A DNA stretch of 64,000 nucleotides from Phoebastria nigripes (Eukaryota > Chordata > Aves > Procellariiformes > Diomedeidae), in the NCBI GenBank assembly GCA_035582835.1, contig JAYKAV010003266.1, positions 5,581,795-5,645,794 of the forward strand, written 5' to 3'. Made by a program: the position numbers and the translations under genes. The notes under the pieces are model-generated. The model had not been told where the DNA came from, searched no databases, and worked only from the letters and a program-made list of their open reading frames with translations. Shown in pieces: positions 1-11,037 of this stretch; position 1 is the stretch's first letter; each line of letters starts with the position of its first letter.

Positions 1-1914
1 CATCCACCTCCAAACGGCCTCACGGAGCCCGGAGCAGCCGGGGGGGCTCCGTCCCCCCCATTTGGGACTGAACCAAAAACTGCTCTCGCACGTCTGGGGG
101 TTCGTTTTCACCCCCCTTTTCTCGCTTTCCCACTCGAACCCCCCCAAGGACAGTATTTCCTCTTCAAGCAAGGAAACGCCGTCTCAGAAACGTGTGACAG
201 CAGCTAAGCAGGAAAAGAAGCAAGAACATAAAATCGGTACAAAGCAATAAAAATTAAGAATGGGTCTCTTATGCCCTAGAAATCTTTAGGAGCAAGAAAA
301 ATATCGCACATTCGGTCTGTTTTTACTGTAAATCTCACTGGAAGAGAATCACACCAATGGGAGAAAACTAAAATACCTTTTTAGAGGAGTTCTAGACAAA
401 ATACACTGCTAATTTCTTTCACTTTTATTTTTCCCCATACCTTATTACTTAGAATGAATCGGAAACACAGTTTGCCTTGCTATCAAGCCTGTTCAGAGTT
501 TATACCTGAGTTTCTCTGGTTTTCTCATACAATATTAAGCAGCTGCTTGCTTTGCTAAAACCAACAACCCCGAGACAGCCAGCAATGATTCCACCACTAG
601 CAGACAAATTGTTAACACTCATCCTTCTGGTGAATAAACCCCCTCACCCATCACCAAACTGCTGCCTTGCTCCTGCTGTAACTCCCCCCGGGGTCACAGG
701 GAAGCATTTTCCCCAGGAGGGATGAAGTGCTTTGCTCCTGTCTCCCGTGCTCCTGGTTTTGGGGACATCAGCTTTGCGTTTAAGATGTGTCCAACCACCA
801 TCTGCTCTGTCAGTGCACACCGTGATTTTCTTCACCCCTGATTTTCAGGGGGGCTCAGCTCCTCTACCCCCCCATGCAGTCAAGGAGCGCTGGCTGCTCT
901 AACCACCTCCGAAAATCTGCCTGAGGGTGTATTGAAGTGCCCAGAGTTGGCAACCGCTTCAGAAAATACTATTTGCAGGCAAAATTGTTAATTTTCCAGC
1001 GAATGAAGCTGAGAAATTGCTGGGATTCACATTAATAGATTTTTAAGGGGAAACATTATCTGCTTGGCTGCCAGTAATATTTCAAGATCTAGATGGGGCT
1101 GAAAGCAGGAGCCGAGCTCCCTTCTGGCTCACGTGCTCTGGATGAGAACCCGGAGGCAGAGCGGGGGCCGTGCTGACCCCCCAGCCCCGCAGAGATGCTG
1201 GGGCTGCCTCTCCTCCCAGCACTGACCATCTCACCTGTTGGGTGAGGCTGGAGGGGCTCCTTAATGAGCAACCGAGAGGGAGGAGTAATTCCTGAGAGGT
1301 TGGGATTTAATGGCAGGAGAGCAAGATGAGAGGACATCTCTCTAAACCATGGGATGGCTATTTCCACTTATGCCCAAATGGTCACTGGGGAAAAAGTTAG
1401 AGATCTCTTCATACAATGTTTTTAAGACAAAATCTAAGCATTATTGCCAGCTGTATTTTCACAACTCTAAAGAATTGAAGTACTGTCCTAAAAGCCTGGG
1501 CATCCAGCGAGCATCTGAGGATCCCGCAGGAAGCGGGAGCCAGCACGGGCACTGCAGGCTCTGCCAGAATTGGCTTCATCTTCTACTTCCCTGCAGCCAC
1601 AGGGCAGTGGGGATGGATAACCCACATCCAGAGCCTGGAGGAGGACAGGTACCTCTGCTAAAAAAAAGAGCTGGAGAAAGAGAGGGGGATCTCTGGCTAC
1701 TAACGCTGTCTTGGGCAACCAGAGATTCATCCTGGGGCTGTTAAAGGACCTAGAGCCAGTGTGGAAGAGCTGCAGACAGCACATCATGCTGCTATGAGAA
1801 ACCAGTTAGAAAATATTTGAGCAGTGTTTACTGTGGTGGAGGCATCTCCAAAGCAAAGGCAGGACCAGAGCTGGGAATTTTCCCCCACTGATGTGTTTGA
1901 TCTCTTTTCCCCAG
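1..1914. other. Upstream/intron 1 region of ETV7, no resolved exon
   Basis: No coding exon can be supported here. The ETV7 exon that starts at 1915 is in phase 0, so a short first exon carrying the ATG must lie upstream, either in this stretch or before the window. The first 60 bases are GC-rich with several CpGs, which would suit the edge of a promoter, but I could not match an ATG-plus-donor to ETV7 with confidence. The open frames seen here (for example 1349-1744) have no family resemblance. Confidence 0.5.
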
Positions 1915-4900
1915 GGTAAAGTGGCAGTCAGCTCTTCCAGCCCCATTGTTGCAGCTTCGTTACCACCCCCATCCCAGGCCAGACACACACCCATCAGCGA
2001 GGGGGAGATCTTCAAGCTTCCAGGCAGGCTGAGTGAGTAGATGTTGAGCAAGTCAAGGCTGCTTAAAAAAAGGAGTTCCAACAGGGTGGGACATGGTGGG
2101 TCCTGCCCTGGTGTCCCACCCAGGGACCATTCCCTGCTGTCAAGGGGGACAAGATGGACCAGTCATCAGGCTTCATTTTCTCTCTTTGAGGCGTTTTTGA
2201 CCTGTGAGTGCTTAATATAGAGGGAAGTTCGGTGATGGGGAAGACTAGTATCCCACCCTGCCCTTCAGCAGTTTTAAAGATGGAGACTGAGTTGTTTCAG
2301 AGGCTGCCCCTGGTTTCAGGAATCCAGCCCTCACTGTGGAGCAAGGATGACGTGATCCACTGGCTAAGATGGGCTGAGAAAGAGTATTCCCTTCGGCAAA
2401 CCGACGAAAGCAAGTTTGAAATGAACGGCAAAGCCCTGTGCATCCTCACCAAGGATGACTTCAGATACCGAGCTCCAAGCTCAGGTTAGACCGAGTGCAA
2501 GGGTGTTTCTGAGGACCATCCAAGTACAGCACAAGCTGTGGTCTGCTGAGAGGGGCTGGATGGGTCCCAGCAGACCAGGCTTTAGCTCTGGCCAGTTGGG
2601 TGCTGGAGACAAGGACAACCTTCTTCCTTCCTTTAGTCCATCTGGACTGCAAATGCTTTGGGATGGGGAATAACCTCTTACTCTGTAGCACAGAGATCTA
2701 AGCAACAACATCAACTGAGAGAGACTATAATACAAACTCATCTGAGCAGACTTTCCTTCCCTGCAGGTGATGTGTTATATGAAATACTCCAGTACATTAA
2801 GACTCAAAGAAGAGCTCTGGTGTGCAGCCCTTTGCTGAACTCACCCTTCAGGGAAGCCAGCAGCACAGAGGAAGGTATGATGGAGAATGGCAGCTGTCCA
2901 TCAAGCAGAGCCTGCCCTCAGCTACAGTGGGTTGCACACATTTGGGGTTTGAAGCTCAGCCAGCTGAACCCATCCCACACTACCTGAGCAAGACAAGCAG
3001 GACAGTCCTGGAGATGGCAGCCAGGTCCAACAAAGTCCAGGTCATCAAGGAAGTTTGTAGTGATGAAGCAGGTCTGGTCAGAATCAGGCCTAGACAGCAC
3101 CAGGTGGGTCTACGGTGACCAGGCAAGGCTATGGCTACGCTAGGAAGTCTATCTGTAGATTGAGATCTGAGAGGGTTAATAGCCAGGCAGAGGCACAGCC
3201 CTGGCTGGAGACTAATCCTCCTGCAGCATAGCTAGGAAAGGGCTGAGGAGCCAGGGCTGAGCTTAAAGAGAGCTTCTGGGCCAATGGGTGGAGTGGGGAG
3301 AGGCCCCAGGTGAGGCTNGCCAGGGCCAGTGAGGCTTATTAGTGCCCTCGGGGGGCCCAGGTGGGAGTTAGGGTGCAGATAGGTTGGTGTCAGTGGCTGG
3401 CTTTGCATTGAGGTGGATCTGGGAGTGCTTTCCTGAGCTCTTCTGCTGGCTNAGGTGTAGGGTGATGAACAATTGACAAGGGAGTGCCCGTACTCTGGTG
3501 CATTCTCCTGTTCCAGCTTTTCTTCTATATCTGACCTTCACCCTACTTGGCATCTCCTCTAACCCCCCCTGGACCTTCTGCTGCTCCTGCCTTAGGAAAA
3601 TCCCAGGCTTTCCTCAGTACCTGCCTTCTCTGGCTGGGCTGCTACTAGGCTGATAACCAACCTGGGCTGTCCCTCCCTACCTGTCTCAGGACTTTGGAAC
3701 TCTCCTGGGACCTGCCATAATGCACCACAGGGGTTGTTTTTTTTTTTTCTTGCAGGGACAGACTGTAGTGCTGAGGCTGCCCCAGTTGCTGTTTCCTCCT
3801 GCCTGGGTTGTGCAGAACAGCCTGTGTCCCACAGCCACGCAGAGCCGCTGAACCTCTCTCATCACAGCTCGGAGGGCAGCTGCAGGGCAGATGCCATCTG
3901 CTCTTTTCCTACAACCCTGTCAGCCCCAGTGGATGGGAAAATTGCAGGTAAATATGAATTTATAGCCTGGTTCCTTGGGGAAATGAGATCGTGCTTTGTC
4001 CTGTCTGCCCATCTGTCTCCCTTCCATTTATTCCATTCATCAGTGTGTGCTTCCCCTGCCTCAGTTTCCCCACCTGAAAAACTGTAGTTCCTGCTAGTGT
4101 TTTGAGATCTAGCAATAAAAATGCTGTGCATGAGCTCTGGGGTCTTCTTATATTTATTATCATTGCTAACATGTGCAATCCTGTTGCTGCTTGACCCTCA
4201 CTGGAGCTTAGGTGCCTTAGTGGGAGCTCTGTGACTGTTTATTCTCCACCAACGCTCAGACTGCAGGTTGCTGTGGGAGTACGTGTACCAGCTCCTCTCT
4301 GACAGCCGCTATAAGCCTTACATCAAGTGGGAAGACGAGGAAGCCAAGGTCTTCCGGGTCGTTAACCCAAACGGACTTGCCCAGCTCTGGGGGAACCACA
4401 AGGTAAATGCAGTTGAGAACAAATTTGTTGTTCCTGGGCTTCTGCATGTCGCCTTCATGACCTGTTCCCCAGAGCTGATGGCACAGGGACTGGGAAGGGT
4501 GAGACAGAGTGGGCACAGGGCTACTGAGAGATGCCAGCCTCCTGGTGATTAAAGAGGGAGACTTTCTCATCCCCTGGAAAGCAAACCATGATGGCTGTGG
4601 ACCCCGAAGCAAGTCTGGGTTAGAGACCCACACTGCAGCCTGCAATGCCCAAGAACCACCTCGAATGTCCCACATGTGGTCCTGCTGCAGGCAGACCCAA
4701 ACCAGGTGTTGGTGCTTGCTTTTACTCAAACCCCCTCAATTCTTTTCTCCTTCCAGAACCGGATGAACATGACATATGAGAAGATGTCACGAGCGCTCAG
4801 ACATTACTACAAACTCAATATCATCAAAAAGGAGCCAGGGCAGAAGCTGTTGTTCAGGTGAGATAAAGCAGATCAGAGAAACGAGCTGCCTGGGACAGTG

Positions 4901-5632
4901 CAGATGGGGCACAGGAAGGTGGTAGCCTCCAGATGTTGGCTGCTGCTTCATCAGCAAGATCCTCCCTGCAAATTCAACACCCTGGTGGGTTTGTGTCCAG
5001 GCTCTGTCCTGTGCAACCGGGACCTGGGCCGCCTGGGCTCTGGGTCCCATCTGATGCCCCTTCCAGGGCTGTGGGCCAGCAACCTGCCCTGGGGCCAGCA
5101 TCCATCCGCTCTCCTGCATGGAGTCCAGCTGGTGCTGGAGGAAATGCCCCCGAGCCCACCCAAGCTGGACAGGTCCCTCCTGTTCCCCAGTGATACCAGG
5201 TCTGAAGTCCACTTCCAGACAGAGGAAGGGGTGGAAATTAGTCAGGAGCCTCCTGTTTTCGGTGCTGGCTACTTCCCTGGGACCAGTTTGNACTTAAAAT
5301 GCCAGCTCTAGGCCGATGAGTGCTGAGCTTTGTCTCACCGGGCTTGGTGCATCCTGGGTGCAAAGTAAGAGCTGGGATCCTCAGCAAAGCCCAGGGATGG
5401 TCAGATACCCTCTGGCGAGCTGCAGAGCTCAGCTGATGAGGGCAAGGGCTCCAGCATTTACAGCCTGGTTTGGCGCTGGGTTTGGACATGCCCTTAAAGC
5501 CATTAAAAAATGTATTGCAGGTTTTTGAAGACTCCTGGGGAGATCATCCATGAGAAATCCAGCAAACTGGAGCAGCTGGAGAATGAGGACCATGAGGATT
5601 TGAAAGAAGACCCACTGGAGGTTTCACCGTAG
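1915..5632 (+). CDS. ETV7: ETV7 (TEL2), ETS-family transcriptional repressor, 7 coding exons, 5' partial
   Basis: Sequence-specific nuclear repressor of the TEL subfamily. Exons: 1915-2032, 2320-2484, 2767-2874, 3756-3947, 4260-4402, 4757-4857 and 5521-5632 (TAG stop). All have GT/AG borders and frames join throughout (939 nt, 312 residues plus the missing first exon; human ETV7 is about 341). The first exon here ends with KLPGRL and splits an Arg codon (A|GA), restoring RIQPSLW, as in mammalian ETV7. The Pointed/SAM domain (about residues 44-108, [20 protein letters not shown]) mediates oligomerisation in this family. The ETS domain (about 195-280) has the TEL-type recognition helix [20 protein letters not shown]; the RALRHYY form is typical of ETV6/ETV7 rather than the commoner RALRYYY. 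ETV6 would be the alternative, but the linker (CSFP...[14 protein letters not shown]) and the tail ending in SP fit ETV7, as does the BNIP5/PNPLA1 neighbourhood. The start codon is not resolved. Confidence 0.95.
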
Positions 5633-6164
5633 GAAATCTTTGAAGGTGGCACTTGCAGTGCATTGCAGACAGACTTGTGCTCCGCTGGGAAGTGCCGGCA
5701 TCTCTTGCATCTCCTGGACAGAAGACCACAGAGCTGGTCCTGGATTTCAAAACCTGCCCTGAGCCAAAGCTGTGACATCTTTGCTTCATTAGCAAAATAC
5801 ACCCAGAAACTGTCCCCCAGCCCCAAAAGCGCAGGTGAACGTGTGGGCTGGTCTTCTGCTCGCTTCTCTTCTGTCCTCTGGGAGGGAATGTCGTATTTTT
5901 GCTCTGTAAATTTTGATGCTTGTCTTTAAGGTTTAAACTGGCTGGTAGACTGCTCCGTTCTTACAGCNAGACGTGCTGAGCAGAGAGCACTGGAGCACGT
6001 GCTCCTGGTCAAACATCTACCGAAGTGCTTTTGCAGAGAGCAGTGGCCCTAAGCGTGAACATGCTGCTCTGAATCTGAGCCATTTCCCCAATTCGAGAAC
6101 GGACTTACATTGCAGATATGCTGTACACTGTAATCTCACTGTCTCCTGTGGGGTTGCTCCTGTG

Positions 6165-6170
6165 ATTAAA
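6165..6170 (+). terminator. Candidate ETV7 poly(A) signal ATTAAA
   Basis: ATTAAA lies about 530 bases past the ETV7 stop codon. A canonical AATAAA follows at 6501-6506. Either could end the ETV7 3' UTR; the sequence alone does not decide. Confidence 0.35.
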
Positions 6171-6430
6171 GGTGGGAATGTGCTGAAATATCTGCCTGGA
6201 TCAGGTCTGGCTGGAGCTCCAGGCTGCACAGATGCCCTAAGCTGGGTCTCTTTTTAACTCCTTTCCCTCCATGTAATGCTTTTTTTAATTAGCTGACTAA
6301 ATAATGTGAAAAGAAACGAAGTCAGTAATGAATATGACCACACTCATCGTCAGACACGTGGTTATTTGCTTTGAGTCTGAAGCAGGAATACCTGCAACCC
6401 CAGGCACTGTTAGTGACCTGGAAGGAACAA

Positions 6431-6450
6431 TGTGTGTGTGTGTGTGTGTG
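6431..6450. repeat. (TG)10 microsatellite
   Basis: Ten uninterrupted TG dinucleotides in the presumed ETV7 3' UTR, just before the AATAAA candidate at 6501. Confidence 0.95.
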
Positions 6451-6500
6451 TTAAATCTGAAAATATCCACTAATATTTTCAGATTGCTTTTCATTGAGGA

Positions 6501-6506
6501 AATAAA
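6501..6506 (+). terminator. Candidate ETV7 poly(A) signal AATAAA
   Basis: The first canonical AATAAA downstream of the ETV7 stop, about 870 bases away, with TG-rich sequence close by. Confidence 0.4.
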
Positions 6507-9500
6507 ATCCTTTGACTGTGTAAGGTTGAAAATCCCACTTCTTGCTGGTTGAAGGTCTGAAACTGGGGAATCCAAGCCTTCCTCACTTAAAACCAGCTCC
6601 TGTGGGCACCCAGATCTTGTCCCTAAGCTCAGCAGCCCCTAAACCGGAGTGCAACAGTCCGAGCTGCTCAGCAGCTGATGGGTGAACGCAGTGCAGACAC
6701 ATGGCGTTTTGTAGCTATGTGGACAAGCACAGATACAGGTCGTGAAGCAGCATCGTGTTTCATGGCTGATCGGAAAAGGTGAGTGAGTTCCAACCTCGGT
6801 TTTGCACCACTGCAGAAATTATCCTGCTGTCTCGTATCTTTGCTCTGGATCCTTTCCCAAGCCCAAGCTGCCGTCTCAGAGCTGCATCAGCACCGCTTTT
6901 GGGGCAGCAATGCTGTGGATGGGTCTGGGAACTGTCAGTCTTGTGAAAAACTTTGGCAAGGGTTGGTGACTGAGGTTTCCACCAAAACTGGTTGTTGCCA
7001 ACCTGAAACTACAGTCCCTTTCACTGTAACTGGTGTTGCTCCTCCAAAACTATTTTATACCCATTAACTGGAGCCTGGAGATGCTGGTGGGATGTAGCCA
7101 GCAAGGGACGGTGGTGGGACATATGGTGGCTGNTTGGCAAAATGTCAACAGTATGACATCTCCGGAAACGCTGGCTGAGAAGTTTCACTTCCAGAAAAAA
7201 TCACCAGCTCGTTGGCAAAACGCAAGTGCTTGACAAGTCAAGTGATGGAGGAGAAGGAAATGAGAAGCTCTGGTGGGGTAGATGAGCATAGCGTCACAGC
7301 CTTTGGGAGGTCCTAGCTAGGAAGGGAGGCCAAAATCTCTGCTAGGAGAGAGGGCTGGAGGTCACCCAGCACTCAGCCAAGCTGCAGCCTGGGGATGCAC
7401 CATACCAGGAAGGTGCAGCGAAGCACCCAGGCCTCATCCTTCCTTCCACAAAGGGTGCTTTTTGTCCCAGAGAAGACTAAAGCCAGATCTTTCTTAGGGT
7501 AAAATCCAGCAGAGAGTCAGTGTTAAGTCCTGCCCAGCCCTGAGGGACAGCTTTGGTGGGAAAGCAGGCCTCCTTCCTTGGCAACTGTCCCATCCTGGCC
7601 CTGTGTTGCTCTTGGGATACGCACCCATGGGTGCATTTTTCCTGACCTTCTCCTAACAGACATCCCCCGCTGCTTTCTTGCCATGGAAACAACCCTGATG
7701 ACTCCTGAGCATCCCATCACTTCTCCAGGCTGCGTGGTTTGTTTCGTTGGAGCAGGTGACAGTTGGTGACCCTGGTGCTTGTGCCATGCTTGCAGGGAGC
7801 ATGCGAGATGCCTTCTCTTCACCTGTTTTTCCTGCGATGACTAAGGATTCTGTTGGACTTGGATGGGGATTTCCTCTCCTGGTTGGGAAGCTGCCAAAAG
7901 CACTCAACCCTCCTTGTGCCGTGCCGTGCTGCTGCGGCTCCGGAGGAATCTTGGAGGGTGAAGATCAAAGGGCACCTTTGCAAGGATGGGCTGCAATGAC
8001 AAGCTCTTTCCATGCTCCCAGGAAGCCCTCGTGTCCTTCCCAGGGTGATGTGTCTCTTTTCCCTGCGGTAAACAGAGGNGGGAGGGATGTAAACCTGCTG
8101 CTTTCCTGGAACGGGGACCCAGCCCTTTCGGTAAACAGCCGAGTAACTGCCGCTTGTGCCGGGGTGTTTGCCNTGGGCGTGTGGGGATGGAGAGCACGCA
8201 GCAGTCGGTGACTTTTGCCATGGCTGAAGTCCGGGGGTGGTGGCATGCAGGTGGGTGCCCCACGTGGGCTTTCATGAAGGTTTGCAGGTGCTTCGTTCCT
8301 TGGAGGCCACCATCCTTGCTCCAGCAGCACCAGGTCTGGTGGTGTTTGGGGCAGGGTGTTGCACAGCAGCAACATCTGTGCATGCCCGCTGCTGTCCTCG
8401 TACTGCTCGTCTGCTGAGGGAAGCAGCTAAAATCAGTCCCGGGGCTGGAGGAAAAGAGGATTTGCTTTGAAGGCTGATGCCCACCACCCTCTTGGATCAG
8501 AGGCACCACACAAGTGGGCTGAGAGGTTTCCATTGAGGCCACACAGGTGCCGTGCGTTGGCTGTGCCGTCTGTCCAAACTGTGGCCGGTGTGGGAAGCAA
8601 CGGCTGCCCTCAACACCCTCATTGTGGTTCAGATCTGAAACTGCAGATATCTTTGTGCCCAGGTGGCTGGTGTTGGCTCAAAGGGACCTTTGTGGTCCAC
8701 ACAACTGCCTCCAACACCCAGTTGGATTGGCTGTGGCTTTGGCTAGCCAAATCTTGAAGACCTCCAAGGATGGTGATTCCCCACCCCTCTGGTCGCCCAT
8801 TTGAGGTTGTCCCAGCCTCCTGCAGAGGAGGCTTTTCCTGATGTCCAACCTCAGCCTCCCAAGTTGTGGCCTGTCTGTCTTGTTCTCAAGAAATTTGGGG
8901 GTGTTGACTCCTGCCTTCTCCTGAGCCCATTGTAACCCTCTGCNCCTTGCAGCTCTGTGCGAGGAATACTTCTCCCTTGGTTTTTTCCATCTTCTGGAGC
9001 AAGTTCCTGTAAACAGGCCAATTACCCTCTGCTGTGTCCCTGTGCTTTTAGTTCTGCTTTTCCCTCCAATGTTGCTGGCCTGAAGATACCAACCTTGGCA
9101 TTGTGTGCTCCCTCCACATGACCGCATTTCCAGCCAGCTTCCTCATTCTTTATTGGTATTCATGAGAAAAGTGGACAAACTGGCATCCAGATCTCTTCCC
9201 CCAACTCTGGCAATGGGCTTTTGGTTTGTCTCAGGTCTCTTGCAAACATCTTTTTCTTATGCCTCTCTCCCATTAGGTTTTAGCATGTCCCAAATCCCAG
9301 AAGGGACCTGAACTTGGATAAAGGTCTGGATCCAAAATCACAATTTAGGTCAAGATTCTTCCTGGAGTCACTTTGGGTATCCCATCCTCAGGCTGTGTCC
9401 AGAAATGCCCCTACAAAGAGGAAAAGCCTGCAAGAGGCCATAAGTCAACAATGATTCCCAGTTTAATCATGAGAAGTTCCCCATGAGCAGGGANGGTGTT

Positions 9501-10966
9501 CGGACTCAGCCTTGGATGATCTTCAGTAGCAAGATCTCCAAACTGGAGACGGCCAAACTGTGCCCCATTGCCAGAGTGGATGTGGTTTTTTGTTATATGG
9601 ATGTTGCAGAGAAAAAACAAACAAAATTGATCGTGAAACTCCTTCCCACCCACTGGAATCGACCTGCTTATGAAAGGACGTGGTCATATGCTAGTTAGCA
9701 GCATGGAGCTCCTGATGGATGGTTTAATTATTTATCAGAAGTAGATGGGGATGCTGAAAAACAAAGCCAGGTAATTCCTAATCAATACCAGGCTCTGATT
9801 CATCAGTGTAGGCTCAGGAGAAACAGAGGGAAATGGAACTGGATCTCTCCCAATTGTAGGAAATTATGGCACAGAAAGTTTGTAGAAACAGAAAGAAAAT
9901 AATCCCGGACTGGTTCAATTGCAAGCTGAACCCATTATCAGGAAAAGACCATTTTTATCTGGGAGGGACCTGGGCAGCACATCATCCCAGCTGAAAACTA
10001 GAGAAAATGCAGCACTGCTCAGGTGGAAATCTTGCCGAGGGTTTTTCCAAAGCCAGCGTGCCGGCAGCCACCGCCCGGCAAATGCATCCGCATCCAGCAG
10101 CGTCCCTGCAAGGTGCAGTGTGAAATATTGCCATCAGATGGCAAAATAGCAACGAGGATGGCAGGCAGCAGCCTCTGGGAGGGTGCAACAGGGACAGGGG
10201 TGCAGGGGGATGGCTGTGGGGCCAAATCGATCTCTGGTGTAAGAAGAAAGGCTGAAGGTTTGTTTGGCCAAGGGGCAGATTGCGGATGTTGGGATGTGCA
10301 GGTCTGTGTTGTGCGGGTTCGGCCCTGGGAGATGCTCTGCCCCTGGGCAAGGCTGAGTGGGAGCCACGTGGGTGCAAAGGATTCGGGTCATGAAGCTGGT
10401 CCTGTTTCATGTTTTAGGGTGGGTGCACGGGCTGTCTGAAGGACCCCAGGGTGGGTTTCAAAGATGCTGCAGCACAGCCATGCTTGGTGTTAGGCAACAA
10501 CCTGATAGCACCGTGCCCCAGAGCGTCTGCGGTCCCACACACAGCCCCCGACATCCACTTTCTTGGAAGCTCCTGGGATGTGAGCGGGGTGCTCTGCTTG
10601 CTGCTTTGAAACCCCATTTATCTGAGGAAGTTATGACTTCTCCTTACAAAAACAACCCAGAAAAGCCCATACATGGCATCACACCCACTAAATAAAAACC
10701 AAACCAAATGAAAAACAAATGCCAAACAGCTGGCTTAGATAGCTGGTTTCAAAGGCCAGCACTTACACCAGGTGACAGGTGATTTTATGCTGTTTTGCTG
10801 CTATTTGTCATAAGGAAATTGTTTTCTCCTCTAGCGAAACTCACGCCCGCTGGTTTTCCGCCACGAGGGAGGTGATAGCGGGGATCCCAGGCGGAAGCAT
10901 TGGTTGCTCTCCTACCTGAATGGCTGCTAAAAATAGGACTTAACTCAGCCAGGCACCAGCCCCGGG
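6507..10966. other. Intergenic ETV7-BNIP5
   Basis: No exon-like structure was recognised. The long minus-strand frame at 7904-8542 contains N-derived unknown residues, low-complexity Ser/Pro/His content and no family resemblance, and I treat it as chance. The only identifiable element is an old CR1 fragment near 8.75-9.06 kb. Confidence 0.6.
8750..9060 (-). mobile_element. Degraded CR1 LINE fragment (3' part of ORF2)
   Basis: The reverse strand keeps recognisable pieces of the CR1 C-terminus, GRLRLDIRKSLLCRR and [13 protein letters not shown]. They match [16 protein letters not shown] and [13 protein letters not shown] in the better preserved CR1 at 41.2 kb. DNA-level similarity runs from 'ttgaagacctccaaggatgg' to the region around 9060. 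It has no open reading frame across the domain and lacks the terminal ATTCTATGAT repeats. The borders are approximate. It is an ancient, diverged insertion. Confidence 0.75.
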
Positions 10967-10977
10967 TATAAAAAAGG
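10967..10977 (+). promoter_or_regulatory. TATA box of the upstream BNIP5 promoter
   Basis: TATAAAAAAGG sits about 70 bases before an ATG (11038), so a start site near 10997 would leave a 5' UTR of about 40 bases. The same 11-base element precedes the PNPLA1-like gene at 20360. Confidence 0.6.
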
Positions 10978-11037
10978 CACCTCCCAGGAGAGCCTGACAA
11001 CCCTTAGTGCCTGTGGCCAAGGAGCTTGTCTTGACAT

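Noticed and set aside
2208..2319. Upstream extension of the ETV7 Pointed exon
   Set aside because: The frame is open but starts from a non-ATG codon. The acceptor at 2319 restores the family RIQP sequence with the upstream exon.
4787..5212. 141-codon minus-strand frame inside ETV7
   Set aside because: Antisense to the ETS exon at 4757-4857 and its following intron, with no family resemblance.
7904..8542. 212-codon minus-strand open frame
   Set aside because: It contains N-derived unknown residues, has no recognisable motif, and is overlapped by equally long frames on the other strand. This is typical of GC-rich non-coding DNA.
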